A stretch of 64,000 nucleotides of DNA from Oncomelania hupensis (GCA_036898135.1 CM072519.1:40553811-40617810), one strand, 5' to 3'. Counted from the stretch's first letter, positions 9,641 through 22,895 are shown. Numbers and translations are program-made. Notes: generated by a model from the letters alone, not told the origin.

Positions 9641-12600
9641 CTAGATCTTAGTCGTACGTAACATAACATACATCCTTAATTAAAACCAAGTCCGCTTGGT
9701 TCTGGAGAGAGCGTGAGACACAAATCTTATCAGATCCATCATTCCTGATTTTGCGTTTTCCATACAACCCAACGTTTGAAGCACACTTCATGAATGCGTG
9801 ACACTTTATTAAAGCGCATTAACATCTCCACCTAAAAAAAAAAGGCGTGTTCATAGCGCTTTAAAAATTGTATGATAAGCCGCGTGTACCATCTGCGGCA
9901 AATACATGGCCTCCATGAGAACTTTACGAGAAGTAGAAATGGATACCATGGAACGCTTCCCATTGGAGAGAGACCGTAAAACTGAATGATGACACAACTG
10001 GCCTCCCATACGGTGTAGCATATCGCCTTGGGTGTAGTGAAACTGTAGTAATTTGTGTTTTGCCCCTTCTGATTGTTTCCTACTTGAGATGAAAATCTGT
10101 ATAAGGTGCCCCTGATTTCCTCGTAGTATATCGAATTACGATGCACCGTCTGCTGGAAGAAACTTTGGAGTTGTGATTGTATTCAATCCCAATGACTGGT
10201 CGCAAGATAAACCGCACCATGGTTCGGAATTATTTATTATTCTTATGAAAGCAGGCACAATTTTAAAGCCGTTTTTCCCCACTAGGACTAAACGCGAGAG
10301 AGTGGACGCGAAACAGCATTGTGGCATTGAGTAGGTTGATAGTCAGTCTAATGACCTAATTCTTTTTATGGAAAGTTTAGTACATGTCACATCAGTCCTC
10401 GGAATGGCTCGACTGATTTAGGTTATAGTTTTTATTCCCTACTGTATGTTCAGAGGTTTTTTTACTTTGTATTATTTCTCGAGGTATTTTGTTTTCGCAC
10501 GAAGCTCTTTTTCCTTTCATCCATAAATCGACAGATTATAGGGAAAGCAAACAGAAAAGCGTCCTTGTAATAATTCACTGAAATACCCCAAGCAGACGAC
10601 AGTGTACCAGACGACAACAAATATCAGACGTCAAGGGACGTCACCCACAGGGAATCAGCAGAAGTGACAAGTTACTAATACAGCAGACCATAGAGGAACC
10701 ATAAAGACGAGAAATGAGTGCAGAGTATGAAAGACATCCAAAGAGCATAGGGGACGCAGAATCTCCGGGCTTTGCCGAGTTCGAGTACCAGATAATCGAC
10801 GTAAAGGGATGGATTTTCACTTTTGGCAGCAAACGGTATTAACTGTGACACATGGTGACGGAATCCAGACAAAGTAATGTTGTGGCAATACTCTAGTCTC
10901 GAGACGATACTATACGAGATCTACCATTTTCCAGACAAGGCAATATAATTTCTGAGACAACAGTCTATAGTGTCTGGGACAGCAAAGGCACAATTTTAGG
11001 GACAGTATTAGAAAAGCATTATACGGATTAGTTGCAAAGTTTAGGTCAGAAGGAAACTAGTGAAGATAATAGTATATCGCTCGTTGGTCTAGGAAATGCG
11101 CCATATTGAAACAAATAAATAATAAGCAGGTCTGATTTCTTTCACACGATAGGTTTCTGTTTAGAAACGCCAAAAGTCGTTACAGTAGTGCTTAAATGTG
11201 GTTACGACGTAACAAATACACCTAAATTGTGGATTTTAAGGTTCTTCGTTTACCATCAGATGACAGACTGTCGATGTGCGTAGTATAATACTTTCGAAAA
11301 TAAGCTATATATTTTTGAGAAACTAGGAGATGCCATTAGCTGTTGACTGTCATTATTAAGACCACAGAGAAAATGTGGACGTTTTGAGAACACAAAGTTA
11401 TACTGCTAAAAGGTTTTGACAAACTATTTAACTAAACACTAAGATGTAAATGCATGTGAAAGTAAAATTCCACTATTGTTAAAGCCTCCATTCTATTATT
11501 CCTATTTTGATGACCAATTTTCATGCGAACATTTTGTTCCACGGGCAGTAATTTCCACTCTGGGCAGAAATGGTTGATGGCCGATCTCCATGCGAGCGAG
11601 TTCTGTTCAGCCTGTCAGAACTCAAGTCACACCGGAAGTCTCCCAGTCACGAGGTCTTCATGACCGAGACCATATCCGCGCAGTCGCAGACGGACGACTG
11701 AAAGTCACTTCCGTTTTGAAATGGCGGGGTCCCTTCACGGAGGGGGTAAAGTCACTACCGTACAAAGGAGATTGCGGTATATTTATCTCGTCAATTGAAA
11801 ATGACATTCAGTGGCAGACGGCCAGATTCCATTGTTCCATTTCCTGAAGTCTGGCAATTTGGGGCCCGCCAAGGGTTTCATGAATGTATCAACATTGTAC
11901 GACTTCTCCCCCGTCCGCAAACCAGATGGAACTGTGGCAAACCAAGACTGTGGTGTGTACGTGTGTGTATGTGTGTGTACGTGTGTGTGTGTGTGTGTTT
12001 ACGTGTGTGTTTGTGTGTGTGTTAGGACTTTTTGTTAATAACGATCGCCATGTAAAGGTATGGAAAGTATGTTTTACGTTATATATCTCTTGCCAGAAAC
12101 TGTTCCCCCAGAAAGTCTGTATCATCATTGTTGACAAGGCATTTGGGAACTTTCCCTCAAAATTGTCAATTAATGAAATTTGGCGCTGTAATTTTCGTTC
12201 CAATTGCTAATCCTTTTTGGTGAGTCCGTATCAAGAACAGCGTTACTCAAGAACTGTGAGGATAAATAAATAAAGTGCTAGGGGCAAAAAGCGACACAAG
12301 CACCGTATTTAGTTTGATTGACCAGGAAGTGGCGTAAAAATCACAAACGCGAGCGTAGACTATAAAATAGAATACGATATTCAAGGACTTCTGTTGTTGT
12401 TCAGAAGTTAAGTCCGAGATGAAACTTAATTTTGTATCGAAATGTATCCTCTGCCTTGAGAACTTATAGGCCTATCAAAACATTTTGGTGGGTGGGTGGG
12501 GGTGGAGAGTAACTGGATGTCCGGGCTGGCGGCTTTCTTGTCAAGCAAGATCTTGGTAACAAAACATGTCATTCTTCACTGATGGGGCTAAAAATGGATG

Positions 12601-13030
12601 TGAAGAGGGGATTCCTAGTCTAAACGAGGCAGATAAGACTAAGTAGCTGGTCAGAATAAGTAAAGAGTTTAGACCACCAACATACTTGGCAACCTTGCGC
12701 TTGAAGAAGGTAGACTATAGACAAACTCTCTTTGCCTGTAGCACCTTGAGCGTTAGAAAGTTATTTCCCTTGTCATTTTTGGTTATCGCGGTTACTTCCC
12801 TTTCTGTCTTGGCACCGCCGTGATGGATTCAAATTTTCTGGTGGTTTGTCAGCGGTTTCAAGCTTTTCTTGTCAGTAAAGATCAAGAATGCGGGTAGTTT
12901 ACGACCTGATTACTTCCTAGATCTGTCGGAGGAGCTTTTTAAAATGTTTGGTTAATGTCACTGTGTTTGATGGTTCCACTTTGTGTTTCGTTGTGTGATT
13001 TGGTTTTTAAAATTTTAGTTTTAATATATT

Positions 13031-13061
<31 letters not shown>

Positions 13062-13514
13062 TGTATGTGTATGTGTGTCTTTTGTAGTACTAGAAGGTAA
13101 GAAAAATTTCCTGGGTGACTTTTATTTTGTAAATGTGAAACTTAAACATGTAAGTTTTGGGGAGATATCAGGGAATTTATTATTTGAAGACATAAATATC
13201 ACCTGAAAACTTTGCAGTGTATTGCATGTGCATCCATTAAAAATAAAACCACAACTACTTCCTTTGTCACTTCTAAAAACGATCTTATGTATAAGTTGCT
13301 ATGGTAATAAGGTTTCTAATGTGTCTTGCTCTTTTAGGAAGCTCAATATCAGATCTAATACAAAGTTCATGGTTTGAAGCTTGAATTGAATTGAAGCTTA
13401 CAAAATTTTTTATTTATTCATCTGTTGGAAGATTTATGTTGTTTGTTGCTGTTGTTGTTTTTAATGACTATTGTATCAAGTGCCCATGTATATACTCATA
13501 TGAGTTTGGGGGAG
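9641..13514. other. Unassigned DNA, ~3.9 kb
   Basis: I see no gene, RNA or transposon. A GT-rich run at 11947-12021 and a GT/GA run at 13030-13075 are simple repeats. Open frames up to 108 codons (11590-12210) are partly GT-repeat translation and have no recognisable motif. Confidence 0.4.
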
Positions 13515-13761
13515 TGTGACGGGGGTTCTATTGTTGCTGGGCTCTGCACAATGGAATGCTATTACCCACTCGTCTTAGTCGATGGGGATCGCTAGTTATC
13601 TCCCTGTGACTTAACTTAACACATTTATTTGTTTAGCTCGGTCTGTGTTTAGGCTGGGGGTACAGAGATAGATAGAAAAATGGTAAAAGATCACTGTCAC
13701 ACTAGCTTTCACACGGCTATGAAACATATGTAGTCCAGCCACTTGATAACAGTAAATATCA
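13515..13761 (+). repeat. RepB, copy 2 (247 bp)
   Basis: Second copy of the segment at 6068-6309, again starting TGTGACGGGGGTT and ending with CTTGATAACAGTAAATATCA. It is in the same orientation. This copy is not associated with LINE sequence, so RepB is an independent dispersed repeat. Terminal TG/CA would fit an LTR, but no matching flanks are visible. Confidence 0.65.
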
Positions 13762-14434
13762 CACATTTATTTCCTCTACTCTATACACGATCTTCGAAAT
13801 ATGATACTAACTTAAAAGTTCAATTGTTTCTGAGACTGGTTCGCTTGCTGATACATCTAGGCCGTTACTTTATCTTCATAGGGCACTGGATGATTTCTGC
13901 CTTAATGGTCAGAGTTCTTGAAGAGTGGACTACTGTGGTCCTTTGTTACAGTTTTAGTGCACTGTTTCTGGGGCGCTTAACCTGCGTGTTTGAAGCGCTG
14001 CGTTGAGGTCGCTTCGGTGACAAGCTGTGTTGTCGGGGCGTCTGCTCCTTGTGGTGGCTAGATGGGTGGGCTATCTTAGCGCAGTGCGTTCGATGCCTCG
14101 GCAGCCAACGTTCGGCGACGACTTGTTCTTGTCTTGTGCCGAGTTGAGCTCACGATATAACGCCTGCTCGTCTGTAACATATGAGACGAAATTCTGCACA
14201 ACCCTGTATAATAGGTCTGTGCAGAGCGTCTCACTGAAGGCCAAAATAACCCTCAGTGATAGCTCCACATCTCTATACATAAGCGACGAACATTCTGCTA
14301 AATCTTTGGTCCACTGGAATCTCCACTCTAATTTCTTATACATATATAAATATAAAACGTGGCCAACTATACACATAGAGAAAGAATTAATATTATGAAC
14401 ATTCTCTGGTACAGCCACTGGTCTGCAAGCATAC

Positions 14435-14436
<2 letters not shown>
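13762..14436. other. Unassigned DNA with open frames
   Basis: Two consecutive plus-strand open frames (13743-14006, 14027-14398) have no recognisable domain or similarity and differ in frame. No gene call. Confidence 0.35.
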
Positions 14437-14468
<32 letters not shown>

Positions 14469-14546
14469 TTATTTTATAAAGCGCGATTCCAGACAACTGT
14501 CTGCTCAAAGCGCTCACACGCATGCACACACTCTCACACTCGCAGG
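14437..14546 (-). repeat. (TAA)n tract plus SINE-like 3' end
   Basis: About ten TAA units (14437-14468) are followed by TTATTTTATAAAGCGCGATTC and a TGCTCAAAGCGCTCACACG block. On the minus strand this reads as a repeat 3' end ...AATCGCGCTTTATAAAAT(TTA)n, resembling the GCGCTATATAA 3' domain of the SINEs further right. Confidence 0.5.
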
Positions 14547-15051
14547 TTAACATTATAATCTTAAAATATCGAGTTTAAACGAAGGGTAAAATATGTATAC
14601 TAAAAGAAAGTTGTACATGTACAAGATTTAAACTTTAACACTAAGGTAAAACACAGGACAGCAATGTTTTAAAAGTTAGGGCAAAATGGGTACAGTGCAT
14701 GGTTACAAATACAATATATAAATCGCACAAGCTAAAAAATAATTGATTTTACATGCGAATCACAAAACCAAACCATAAACAGAATTTTAAAAAGTATGTA
14801 ATAAAACAAAATGACATCGTACTAAAACGTATTGCACATAACATTGCATTGCACAAACACACACACATACACACACAAAGAATAAAATTACGGATTTAAC
14901 CGTCTTATAAAATATTACGTATTACATTTAAAAACAAAAATTAAAATAATGAAAATGGCCAAAATTTAAAATGAAAGACTCCAGCGTAAGAAAATAATTT
15001 TCATAGCCTACACCTCGACAGACAGAACGACCCATGCCGAAAAATTGTTGA

Positions 15052-15054
<3 letters not shown>
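14547..15054. other. Unassigned AT-rich DNA
   Basis: A-rich, no gene recognised. Confidence 0.4.

Positions 15055-15133
<79 letters not shown>
15055..15133. repeat. (CT)n microsatellite
   Basis: About 39 uninterrupted TC units. Confidence 0.98.
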
Positions 15134-15134
<1 letters not shown>

Positions 15135-15576
15135 AGCATTTAAAGTTTGTGATGACAAAATTTAGGTTTGGTGTTTCAGAATTATTTGTTCACTTTTATA
15201 GATACAGAGTGCATGCTGTTAATGATACTATTTGTCCTATGTGTAAAACGGCTGAAGAAAACGAATTACATTTTGTATTGTGTTGTCCATTCCTAACGAA
15301 CTTAAGGAAACAGTTTATAGCCCCAAAATTTTATAGAATGCCTTGTGCAACACGTCTCATTCTACTGTTAGCCTCTGACAACGAAGAGACTGTTAGAAAA
15401 CTATGTATTTATTTATATAAAGCCATGAGACTTCGGGGACTAGCAGTATCGTAACCTGTTTTGTATTTATATGTAAGTTATTATATATTCAATGTTTGTT
15501 GTTGTTTTTTCATGTACACACCCTTCCAAAGGGGCGATGCCCTGAATTTTTTGGAATAAAAGATTCGTATTCGTAT

Positions 15577-15577
<1 letters not shown>
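15134..15577 (+). pseudogene. LINE 3' end: C-terminal zinc-finger-like ORF fragment
   Basis: An open frame of about 101 codons (to a stop at 15452-15454) contains RFRFGVSELFVH, then CPMCKTAEENELHFVLCCPF, then a hydrophobic/basic C-terminus ending RLRGLAVS. The CxxC...H....C arrangement preceded by an arginine-rich block is the usual C-terminal finger after the RT domain in several non-LTR clades. A 3' UTR of about 100 bases follows, with GGAATAAAAGATTCGTATTC, i.e. an AATAAA-type signal and a short ATTCGT tail, after which a CT array resumes. No 5' sequence remains; the clade cannot be fixed from this piece. CT arrays on both sides suggest insertion into a pre-existing CT microsatellite. Confidence 0.75.
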
Positions 15578-15624
<47 letters not shown>

Positions 15625-15650
15625 ACTCACTCTCTCTCTCCATCTCCCCT
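15578..15650. repeat. (CT)n microsatellite, interrupted
   Basis: TC units with TATC and ACTCAC interruptions, directly downstream of the LINE tail. Confidence 0.95.
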
Positions 15651-15739
15651 CATCCACCTCCTCCCTCGCCTCACTCCAAAACTCATACATACACATTTAT
15701 TCACAGATGTTTCAAAAACAGGTGTGTCTTCAGTGATTT

Positions 15740-16095
15740 CTTAAACGATGAATGTGACTGGGCAAGACGAAGGTCAGACGGCAGGGAGTTCCATAGAGCT
15801 GGGGCATACCGGGAAAAGGACCTTTTACCAAAACTATTAAGGGAGTATCTAGGAACTGTAAGGAGGGATGCATCTTGTGATCGGAGAGTGCGTGTTGGCC
15901 TATAGGGGCTGAGGAGTTCGGAGAGATAGGAAGGGAATGTTTCAGAGTGGAGGCACTGATAGCAGAGAGAGGCAATCTTGTAGTCAATTCGAGCTTTAAC
16001 AGGGAGCCAGTGTAAAGTTGTCAGGGCAGAAGAGGCACTAGAACGTCGAGACTGACGAAGGACAAGACGGGCAGCGTTGTTTTGGATGCGTCATA
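15740..16095. repeat. Interspersed repeat of undetermined class
   Basis: This stretch has the look of a widespread animal repeat rather than host sequence: GGCAGGGAGTTCCATAGAGC, then GGGAAAAGGACCTTTTACC, GCAATCTTGTAGTCAATTC and ACAGGGAGCCAGTGTAAAG. From general knowledge, similarly ordered blocks occur in dispersed repeats of fish and invertebrates. I cannot assign it to a transposon superfamily, and its ends are not defined here. Confidence 0.45.
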
Positions 16096-17739
<1,644 letters not shown>

Positions 17740-17747
17740 ACTGAAAT

Positions 17748-18320
17748 GAATACCCCGGGGTGTTTGTACATAAATAGTATCCCCACTTTCTGGAAATTTA
17801 GTGCTTTAAATTACCACTGTTTCTGTCATTCTCATTTGTTCTTTCTCGTTCCTAATCTGTTCTATCGATCTACTATCTTATTCGCTAGACAAGTCTAGCT
17901 ACCCTTTTTCTTGAAAACTCTCCCCAAACTCCTCATTTGTGTATTGGGTCTGTTGGGTAAGCTTGGGGATATTGGACGCTTTCTGCCAAATGGTCACTAT
18001 GGTTTTCTATGGTATTATTATTTAGCAATGTAGGCATTTTATATGTGTGTATTTTGTTAATATTTTATAATGATGTTTATATTCTATTTTATTTTGGTAA
18101 ACGGGGGTTCGATAAATAAGAGTAAAGTCTCAGCGTCCCCTGCATGGGATGCCTTTATTGTAAAATGGCCGGCTGTTGGAGTGCCTTCAGTGTTATCATT
18201 AGGGTTGTTTTAGCAGTTATTTAATACGGATCAGGGGTGACCCCTCTTTCAACTAAGTTGTGGTCCTGATTTTGGCTCTTTGCAGTCCGTTGGAATCTAT
18301 AAACAATGACTTACCAACTA
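17748..18320 (+). mobile_element. RepA copy A2
   Basis: Collinear with the other RepA copies from CATAAATAGTATCCCCAC through the AGTCCGTTGGA 3' stem-loop to an ACTTACCAACTA tail. actgaaat occurs at 17740-17747 and 18321-18328 and is a plausible, partly decayed target duplication. Relative to A3 it carries an extra CCCTCTTTCAACTAAGTTG block near the 3' end, shared in part with A4, suggesting a subfamily. Confidence 0.8.
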
Positions 18321-18454
18321 ACTGAAATTAAATGAACAAAGCTTTATTCGCTTCCGTCAGATGAGTTGTAGGCCTAGATTTCTAGATATTGTATTCTGTC
18401 AATCTGTGAATAGAGTATGTTCTGATTGATCTTGCTGCCTTTCTGTCTGTCTAT

Positions 18455-18475
18455 CTGTCTCTCTCTCTCTCCCTC

Positions 18476-18527
<52 letters not shown>
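18455..18527. repeat. (CT)n microsatellite
   Basis: TC units with CCC interruptions, preceded by CTGT units. Confidence 0.95.
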
Positions 18528-18529
<2 letters not shown>

Positions 18530-18770
18530 TTTAAGCATTAGATCTGGTACCACTCTTCCTTCACTCAAACGTACATTAAGCAACATTACCTTAATATGAC
18601 GTAACCACTGATTTTGTCAACAGGTTTCCCAATGTGATACTTGATTACTTGATCTACTATTGATGCGTCTTAAATGTATGTGTAATTGTACCAACTGATT
18701 ATATGATATAGGCCTACATTGGGTTGTTTGTTATGTTTGTGTAATTGTAACACCAATATTGATTGTCATA

Positions 18771-18828
18771 TTGGCTCGGAAGAGTCCGCTGGACCTAAAG
18801 CAACAATTCTGTAAACTGTAACTGTAAT
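18771..18828 (+). mobile_element. RepA copy A7, short 3' fragment
   Basis: Only the last bases of RepA are present: TTGGCTCGGAAGAGTCCGC, TGGACCTAAAGCAACAAT, then a tail made of CTGTAA/CTGTAACTGTAAT. Extreme 5' truncation. I do not find an unambiguous target duplication. Confidence 0.75.
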
Positions 18829-18984
18829 TTTGCAAAATTATTTCTCTTTTTTTTTTAAAAGTGCTGCATGATAGTTATTGTAGTTTTGTGTTTTATCGTT
18901 GGCATGTATGACTTAATATCGCAGAATATAAGTGTGAATGATACGAGGAATGGATCTTTGTTGTGAATACAATGTTCGAGACCG

Positions 18985-18988
<4 letters not shown>

Positions 18989-19071
<83 letters not shown>
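18989..19071. repeat. (CT)n microsatellite
   Basis: About 41 TC units with one GC interruption near 19029. Confidence 0.98.
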
Positions 19072-19074
<3 letters not shown>

Positions 19075-19404
19075 CTTCCATCTCTCCCTCCTTCCTTCCT
19101 TCCTTTCCTCTCTGCATACTCACACAATAATTGTGGCCCACTTTCGCATGGCCATCCTTGTTCTTATCCACCTCACCCCCACAACCCAGAAAGCGCTTTT
19201 TTTTCTTTCAGTTCTTCCTCTTTCAACACTGTCCCTGTCCCTCATTCTGAAACAGCATATTTATGATAAAAGAAGAAAAGAAAAACGACAACCCATTAAT
19301 CCAAAGGCGAAAGCACACATTTTCGGCATATCTATATCAGAGCACTATTGCTTCCTTCATCATCACCATATCCCCATTTGCCCCGTCAGCGTTCGCTTGT
19401 CGAG

Positions 19405-19470
19405 GCTTGTCACTGCGCACGCCTGGTTCTGCACGCATGCGCAACGTTGCTCGGCGCCGGCGGATTGGAG
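19405..19470. promoter_or_regulatory. CpG-dense patch with NRF1-like site
   Basis: Within AT-rich DNA, this stretch has about ten CpG dinucleotides and the string GCACGCATGCGCAACG, close to the palindromic NRF1 consensus. It could be a remnant or weak promoter. No open frame or splice-site pattern links it to a gene, so the call is speculative. Confidence 0.2.
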
Positions 19471-20239
19471 TTATGGGAATTAGCGGAAATTGGAATATCA
19501 TCAGAATAGTCGGGGGCAGGAATCGGGCTGGAGAGGATGATAGCTATGCTTGTGGCAATTTTGCGAAAATTGGATGAATATGACCGACAGGATATGATCA
19601 GAGAGGCTGAATGAAAAGTAAAAAAAACAAAAGATGATATTTGGAGAATGAGGACGAAGAGGACGAGACAGAGTGTGGAGAAAAACAAAGAACGAAAGAC
19701 CAACAAAAAAAGTACCTTTGTCAATGTTTAAAGACAAAGACGAGAGGAGGAGGGTCAGTTTTTGGGAGGTGATGGTGGGAGAGGATGGGATGAAGAGGAG
19801 AGGATTATGGATGACATTGCCTAATGCCTTAAACAGCTCTTTGAGCTGGTAAGAGACTGTAAAAGAACAATTTCTATTACTGTGTTCATAGCTGGAAGAC
19901 TAAAAGGATGGCATAGAGGATTTAGAGCTGTTGTAGGGTGGTGTTAGCATTGTTAATGAAGGCTTTTGATTTTTGTGTTCAATCGTGATCATGAATATCT
20001 CTGTCATTGACGATGATGGACGATGATGATGATGATGATGAAGGGGAGGAAATATTTTAAAATGAATGACTTTCGAGGATTAAGAGGCTTACCTATTGAA
20101 CGAGCATTGAGTGTTAACGTCTACACCCACCATTGGCGATATAGCAGACGGGGATAACGATCCCAGGGGACAAAGGGTATGGAATCAATCAACACTGAAC
20201 CACCAGAGCAATCACACTGCTAAAATAGACAGTGAAAAA
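19471..20239. other. Unassigned DNA
   Basis: No gene. A (GAT)n run lies at 20013-20040. Confidence 0.4.
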
Positions 20240-20328
20240 TGGCCACTTTTTATTTCGCGCACCACGGGATTCGAACCTGGGTCATCGGTGTGGCTCTACC
20301 ACTTGAGCTACGGCAGTGGGACAGGCTT
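20240..20328 (-). mobile_element. tRNA-derived SINE head (minus strand)
   Basis: The minus strand reads TAGCTCAAGTGGTAGAGC (A box) and, some 25 bases on, GGTTCGAATCCCG (B box), at about 20295-20312 and 20266-20278. The flanks do not form an acceptor stem, so it is not a working tRNA gene but the RNA polymerase III promoter of a SINE whose body would extend leftwards. Confidence 0.6.
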
Positions 20329-21048
20329 ACCTATCAGCTTTCAATGTGCTTTATCAAGTATTGCAACTGACAGCCTCTTTCCACCCCGATATTATCTATA
20401 TTGACAATTCCCGCCAAACCCGTCCACTTCCACCCGTAAACGCTACCAAACCCTGACCCCCCCCCCCCAACTCCACTCTTACCCCTCCTCACACAAACAC
20501 ACACACACACACACACACACACCACCCTATCTCACCAAGCACAACATACACACACAAACAGCGCAGCAGCAAAAATCCCTGCAAAAAGCAATCGCAGTAA
20601 TTTCCCAACATAATGCGCGCAGAAATCTCCTGTCAAAGCGGCATAAATCACCCCCGAGTTCACAGCCATCAATTTCATATAATCACCGCTTCACTCCATC
20701 AGGTCATAGTTGCATCAGCCACACGCAACAAACATGTCATCTTTATAATATCTTTCGCACGCGACGCTCTCATACCGCAGTTACCCCTTTAATGGTAAGG
20801 GGAAAAACAAACAAACACTAGAGCGAGATTCGATCCATTTTTGCTACTGGCTGCTATGATTTACCTTTTTTTTTCGTGGGCAGTACAACGTGGTTACTCG
20901 TCACATCATACTTCGCCCTCGACTGCAGGGAATGGCACAAAACCAGTAGAACCGCCAATAGAACACTCTGAAGGTGACGAGTTGACATGAAAAGGTAACG
21001 GCGGATCAAAGTTCTGTTATGGGCAAATTAGCTAGATAATAGGTACTC
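20329..21048. other. Unassigned DNA with (CA)n
   Basis: (CA)n at 20493-20522 after a C-run at 20457-20468. No gene. Confidence 0.4.
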
Positions 21049-21653
21049 ATCTAAAGTTAAGTACCCCCGTTGGGGTGCCGGGGGTTTCAGTATAAATAGT
21101 ATCCCCACTTTCTGGAAATTTAGTGCTTTAAATTCTCACTGTCGTTGTCTTTCTTATTTGCTCTTTCTCATTCCTGCTCTGTTCTATCAATCTGCTATAC
21201 TATCTTCTTCTTCGCTAGACCAGTCGCCTACCTTTTTTCTTGAAAACTCTTTCCGGACAAGACTCCTTATTTGTGTATGAGGTCTGTTGGATCAGCTTGG
21301 GAATATTGGACGCTTTCTGCCAGGTGGTCACTAGGGCTTCCTATGATGTTATTATTTATCAATGTAGGCATTTTATATGTATGTGTTTTGTTGATAATTT
21401 ATAATGATGTTTGTATTCTATTTTGTTTTTGTAAACGGGAGTTCGATAAATTAGAGTACAGCCTCAGCGTCCCCTGCGTGGGATGTCTTTATTGTAAAGT
21501 GACTGGCTGGTGGAGAGCTTTCAGTTTGACCACTAGGGTTGTTTCGGCAGATCTTTTATGCAGATCAGGGGTTGTCCGGTCCTGATTTGGCTCAGAAGAG
21601 TCCGCTGGACCTAAAGCAATAATCATGTAATGTAATGTAATCTAAAGTTAAGT
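21049..21653 (+). mobile_element. RepA copy A3, complete, 14-bp target duplication
   Basis: This is the clearest full-length RepA. The 14-mer atctaaagttaagt flanks it at 21049-21062 and 21640-21653. The element (21063-21639, 577 bp) opens with ACCCCCG TTGGGGTGC CGGGGGT, a 7-bp-stem hairpin, followed by CAGTATAAATAG. It ends with CGGTCCTGATTTGGCTC, a GTCC-GCT-GGAC stem-loop, CTAAAGCAATAAT and a TGTAA repeat tail. There is no LTR, no terminal inverted repeat and no significant open frame. Perfect direct flanks plus a variable short tandem tail show target-primed reverse transcription. It may be a SINE-like element or the 3' end of an unseen LINE. Confidence 0.85.
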
Positions 21654-22282
21654 GGACATTGGCGGAATTTTTAAAGCATGATTTGCAACGATTCATTGAT
21701 AAGAACAGAACAGAGGTTGGAAATTAGATTTTCTTTTGTTTTAACATAAATTTTATTCAACAAACAAACCAGATATTAATAGGCAAAACATCAGGGCGCA
21801 CAAAAGCACAAGGTTTAAACGAGTGCAACCCAAATAATAATCTATATATATATATATAAATTGCTTAGCCGGAAGTCCTTCTTCGCCTCTACTATAAAGT
21901 TTGTCCGGTATGGACGCTGATCTGGGCAGGTGCTGTGCGCTACGGATCGGCCTGCTGTGTGCTCAAAACCAGTGAAATCGTTATAGCCGACATTTCCTTA
22001 CCGAACGTTTAACCGTTTCTGAGATAAATAAATAAACAAAATGTCCACAAACTGCAATAGCCTCATTCCGCGCGCTTCCATTAAAAATCAAATTGAGGTT
22101 TCAGCATGTTTTCCCATATAGACCAAAAACTTGATGGTTTTTCTAGGAAGCCTTGGTAGCTTACGTAGTAAAACATTTTCCTACCGTGCAGGGCGACCCA
22201 AGTTCAAAGCTCACGAGGGCCATATTTTTTTTTACACTACAATATGGATATTTTTCTTTTTAATTTAGGCTTTTTACCTTTA

Positions 22283-22285
<3 letters not shown>
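21654..22285. other. Unassigned DNA
   Basis: (TA)n at 21841-21858. GGAAGTCC...TGTCCGGTATGGACG at 21880-21917 has repeat-like character but no identified family. No gene. Confidence 0.4.
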
Positions 22286-22349
<64 letters not shown>

Positions 22350-22392
22350 TATAAACTAATAATAATAATAACAATAATAATAATAATAATGA

Positions 22393-22440
<48 letters not shown>
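22286..22440. repeat. (TTA)n / (TAA)n inverted microsatellites
   Basis: (TTA)n at 22286-22350 is followed by (TAA)n at 22357-22390, then another (TTA)n at 22393-22439. The opposed orientation can form a long hairpin. Confidence 0.95.
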
Positions 22441-22441
<1 letters not shown>

Positions 22442-22507
22442 CTTATATCAAATTTTCTTTTAAAACCTTGGTGTTTTTTATGATTTCTATTTGTATTATT
22501 CTATATT

Positions 22508-22513
22508 CAATAA

Positions 22514-22551
<38 letters not shown>
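22508..22551. repeat. (TAG)n microsatellite
   Basis: About 14 TAG units. Confidence 0.95.
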
Positions 22552-22554
22552 CCA

Positions 22555-22895
22555 AGGATCGGGATGGGGTGGTACGTGTAGGTAAAAGGGGGCTACGGGT
22601 AGGTTTAAAGGGGCATGGGTAGGCATAACGGGGATACGGGTATATATAAGGGGGTATGGTGATGGTCGATTCCTTTCATCCATACCTGCGAAACGATCAA
22701 CGGGGAAGTATCAAGGAGGGTACATATAGGTTACAAGGGGGGTACGGAAGGTATCAAGGGGGTATGGTGAGGTATCAAGTGGGTTCGGGGCGGTATCAAG
22801 GGGGTATGGTGAGGCATCATGGGGGGATGGGGAGATATCAGGGGGGTGGGGTATGGGGAGGTATCAAGGGGGATATGGAGAGGTATCATCGTCCA
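22555..22895 (+). repeat. G-rich minisatellite, ~20-22-bp unit
   Basis: Two related arrays. 22560-22660 repeats GGGGNTACGGGTAGG-like units. 22700-22890 repeats AGGTATCAAGGGGGTATGGTG with substitutions. G-runs of 4-6 recur every unit, so the plus strand has strong G-quadruplex potential. A 121-codon frame across the second array reads as YQGG/GRYQGGM-type repeats, which follows from the unit length being near a multiple of three; no start, stop or homology evidence makes it a gene. Confidence 0.85.

Noticed and set aside
13743..14398. Two adjacent plus-strand frames of 87 and 123 codons
   Set aside because: Different frames, no motif, and the first overlaps the end of RepB.
15481..15744. Serine/leucine and arginine/glutamate frames over CT arrays (also at 18374-19483, 26696-27169, 29266-29622, 55343-55715, 58505-58966, 60149-60560)
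   Set aside because: They are translations of (CT)n or (GA)n microsatellites with random flanks; no domain and all frames are open.
19263..19577. Host exon downstream of the CpG-dense patch
   Set aside because: Frame has no homologous look, contains simple basic runs, and no splice-site pattern supports it.
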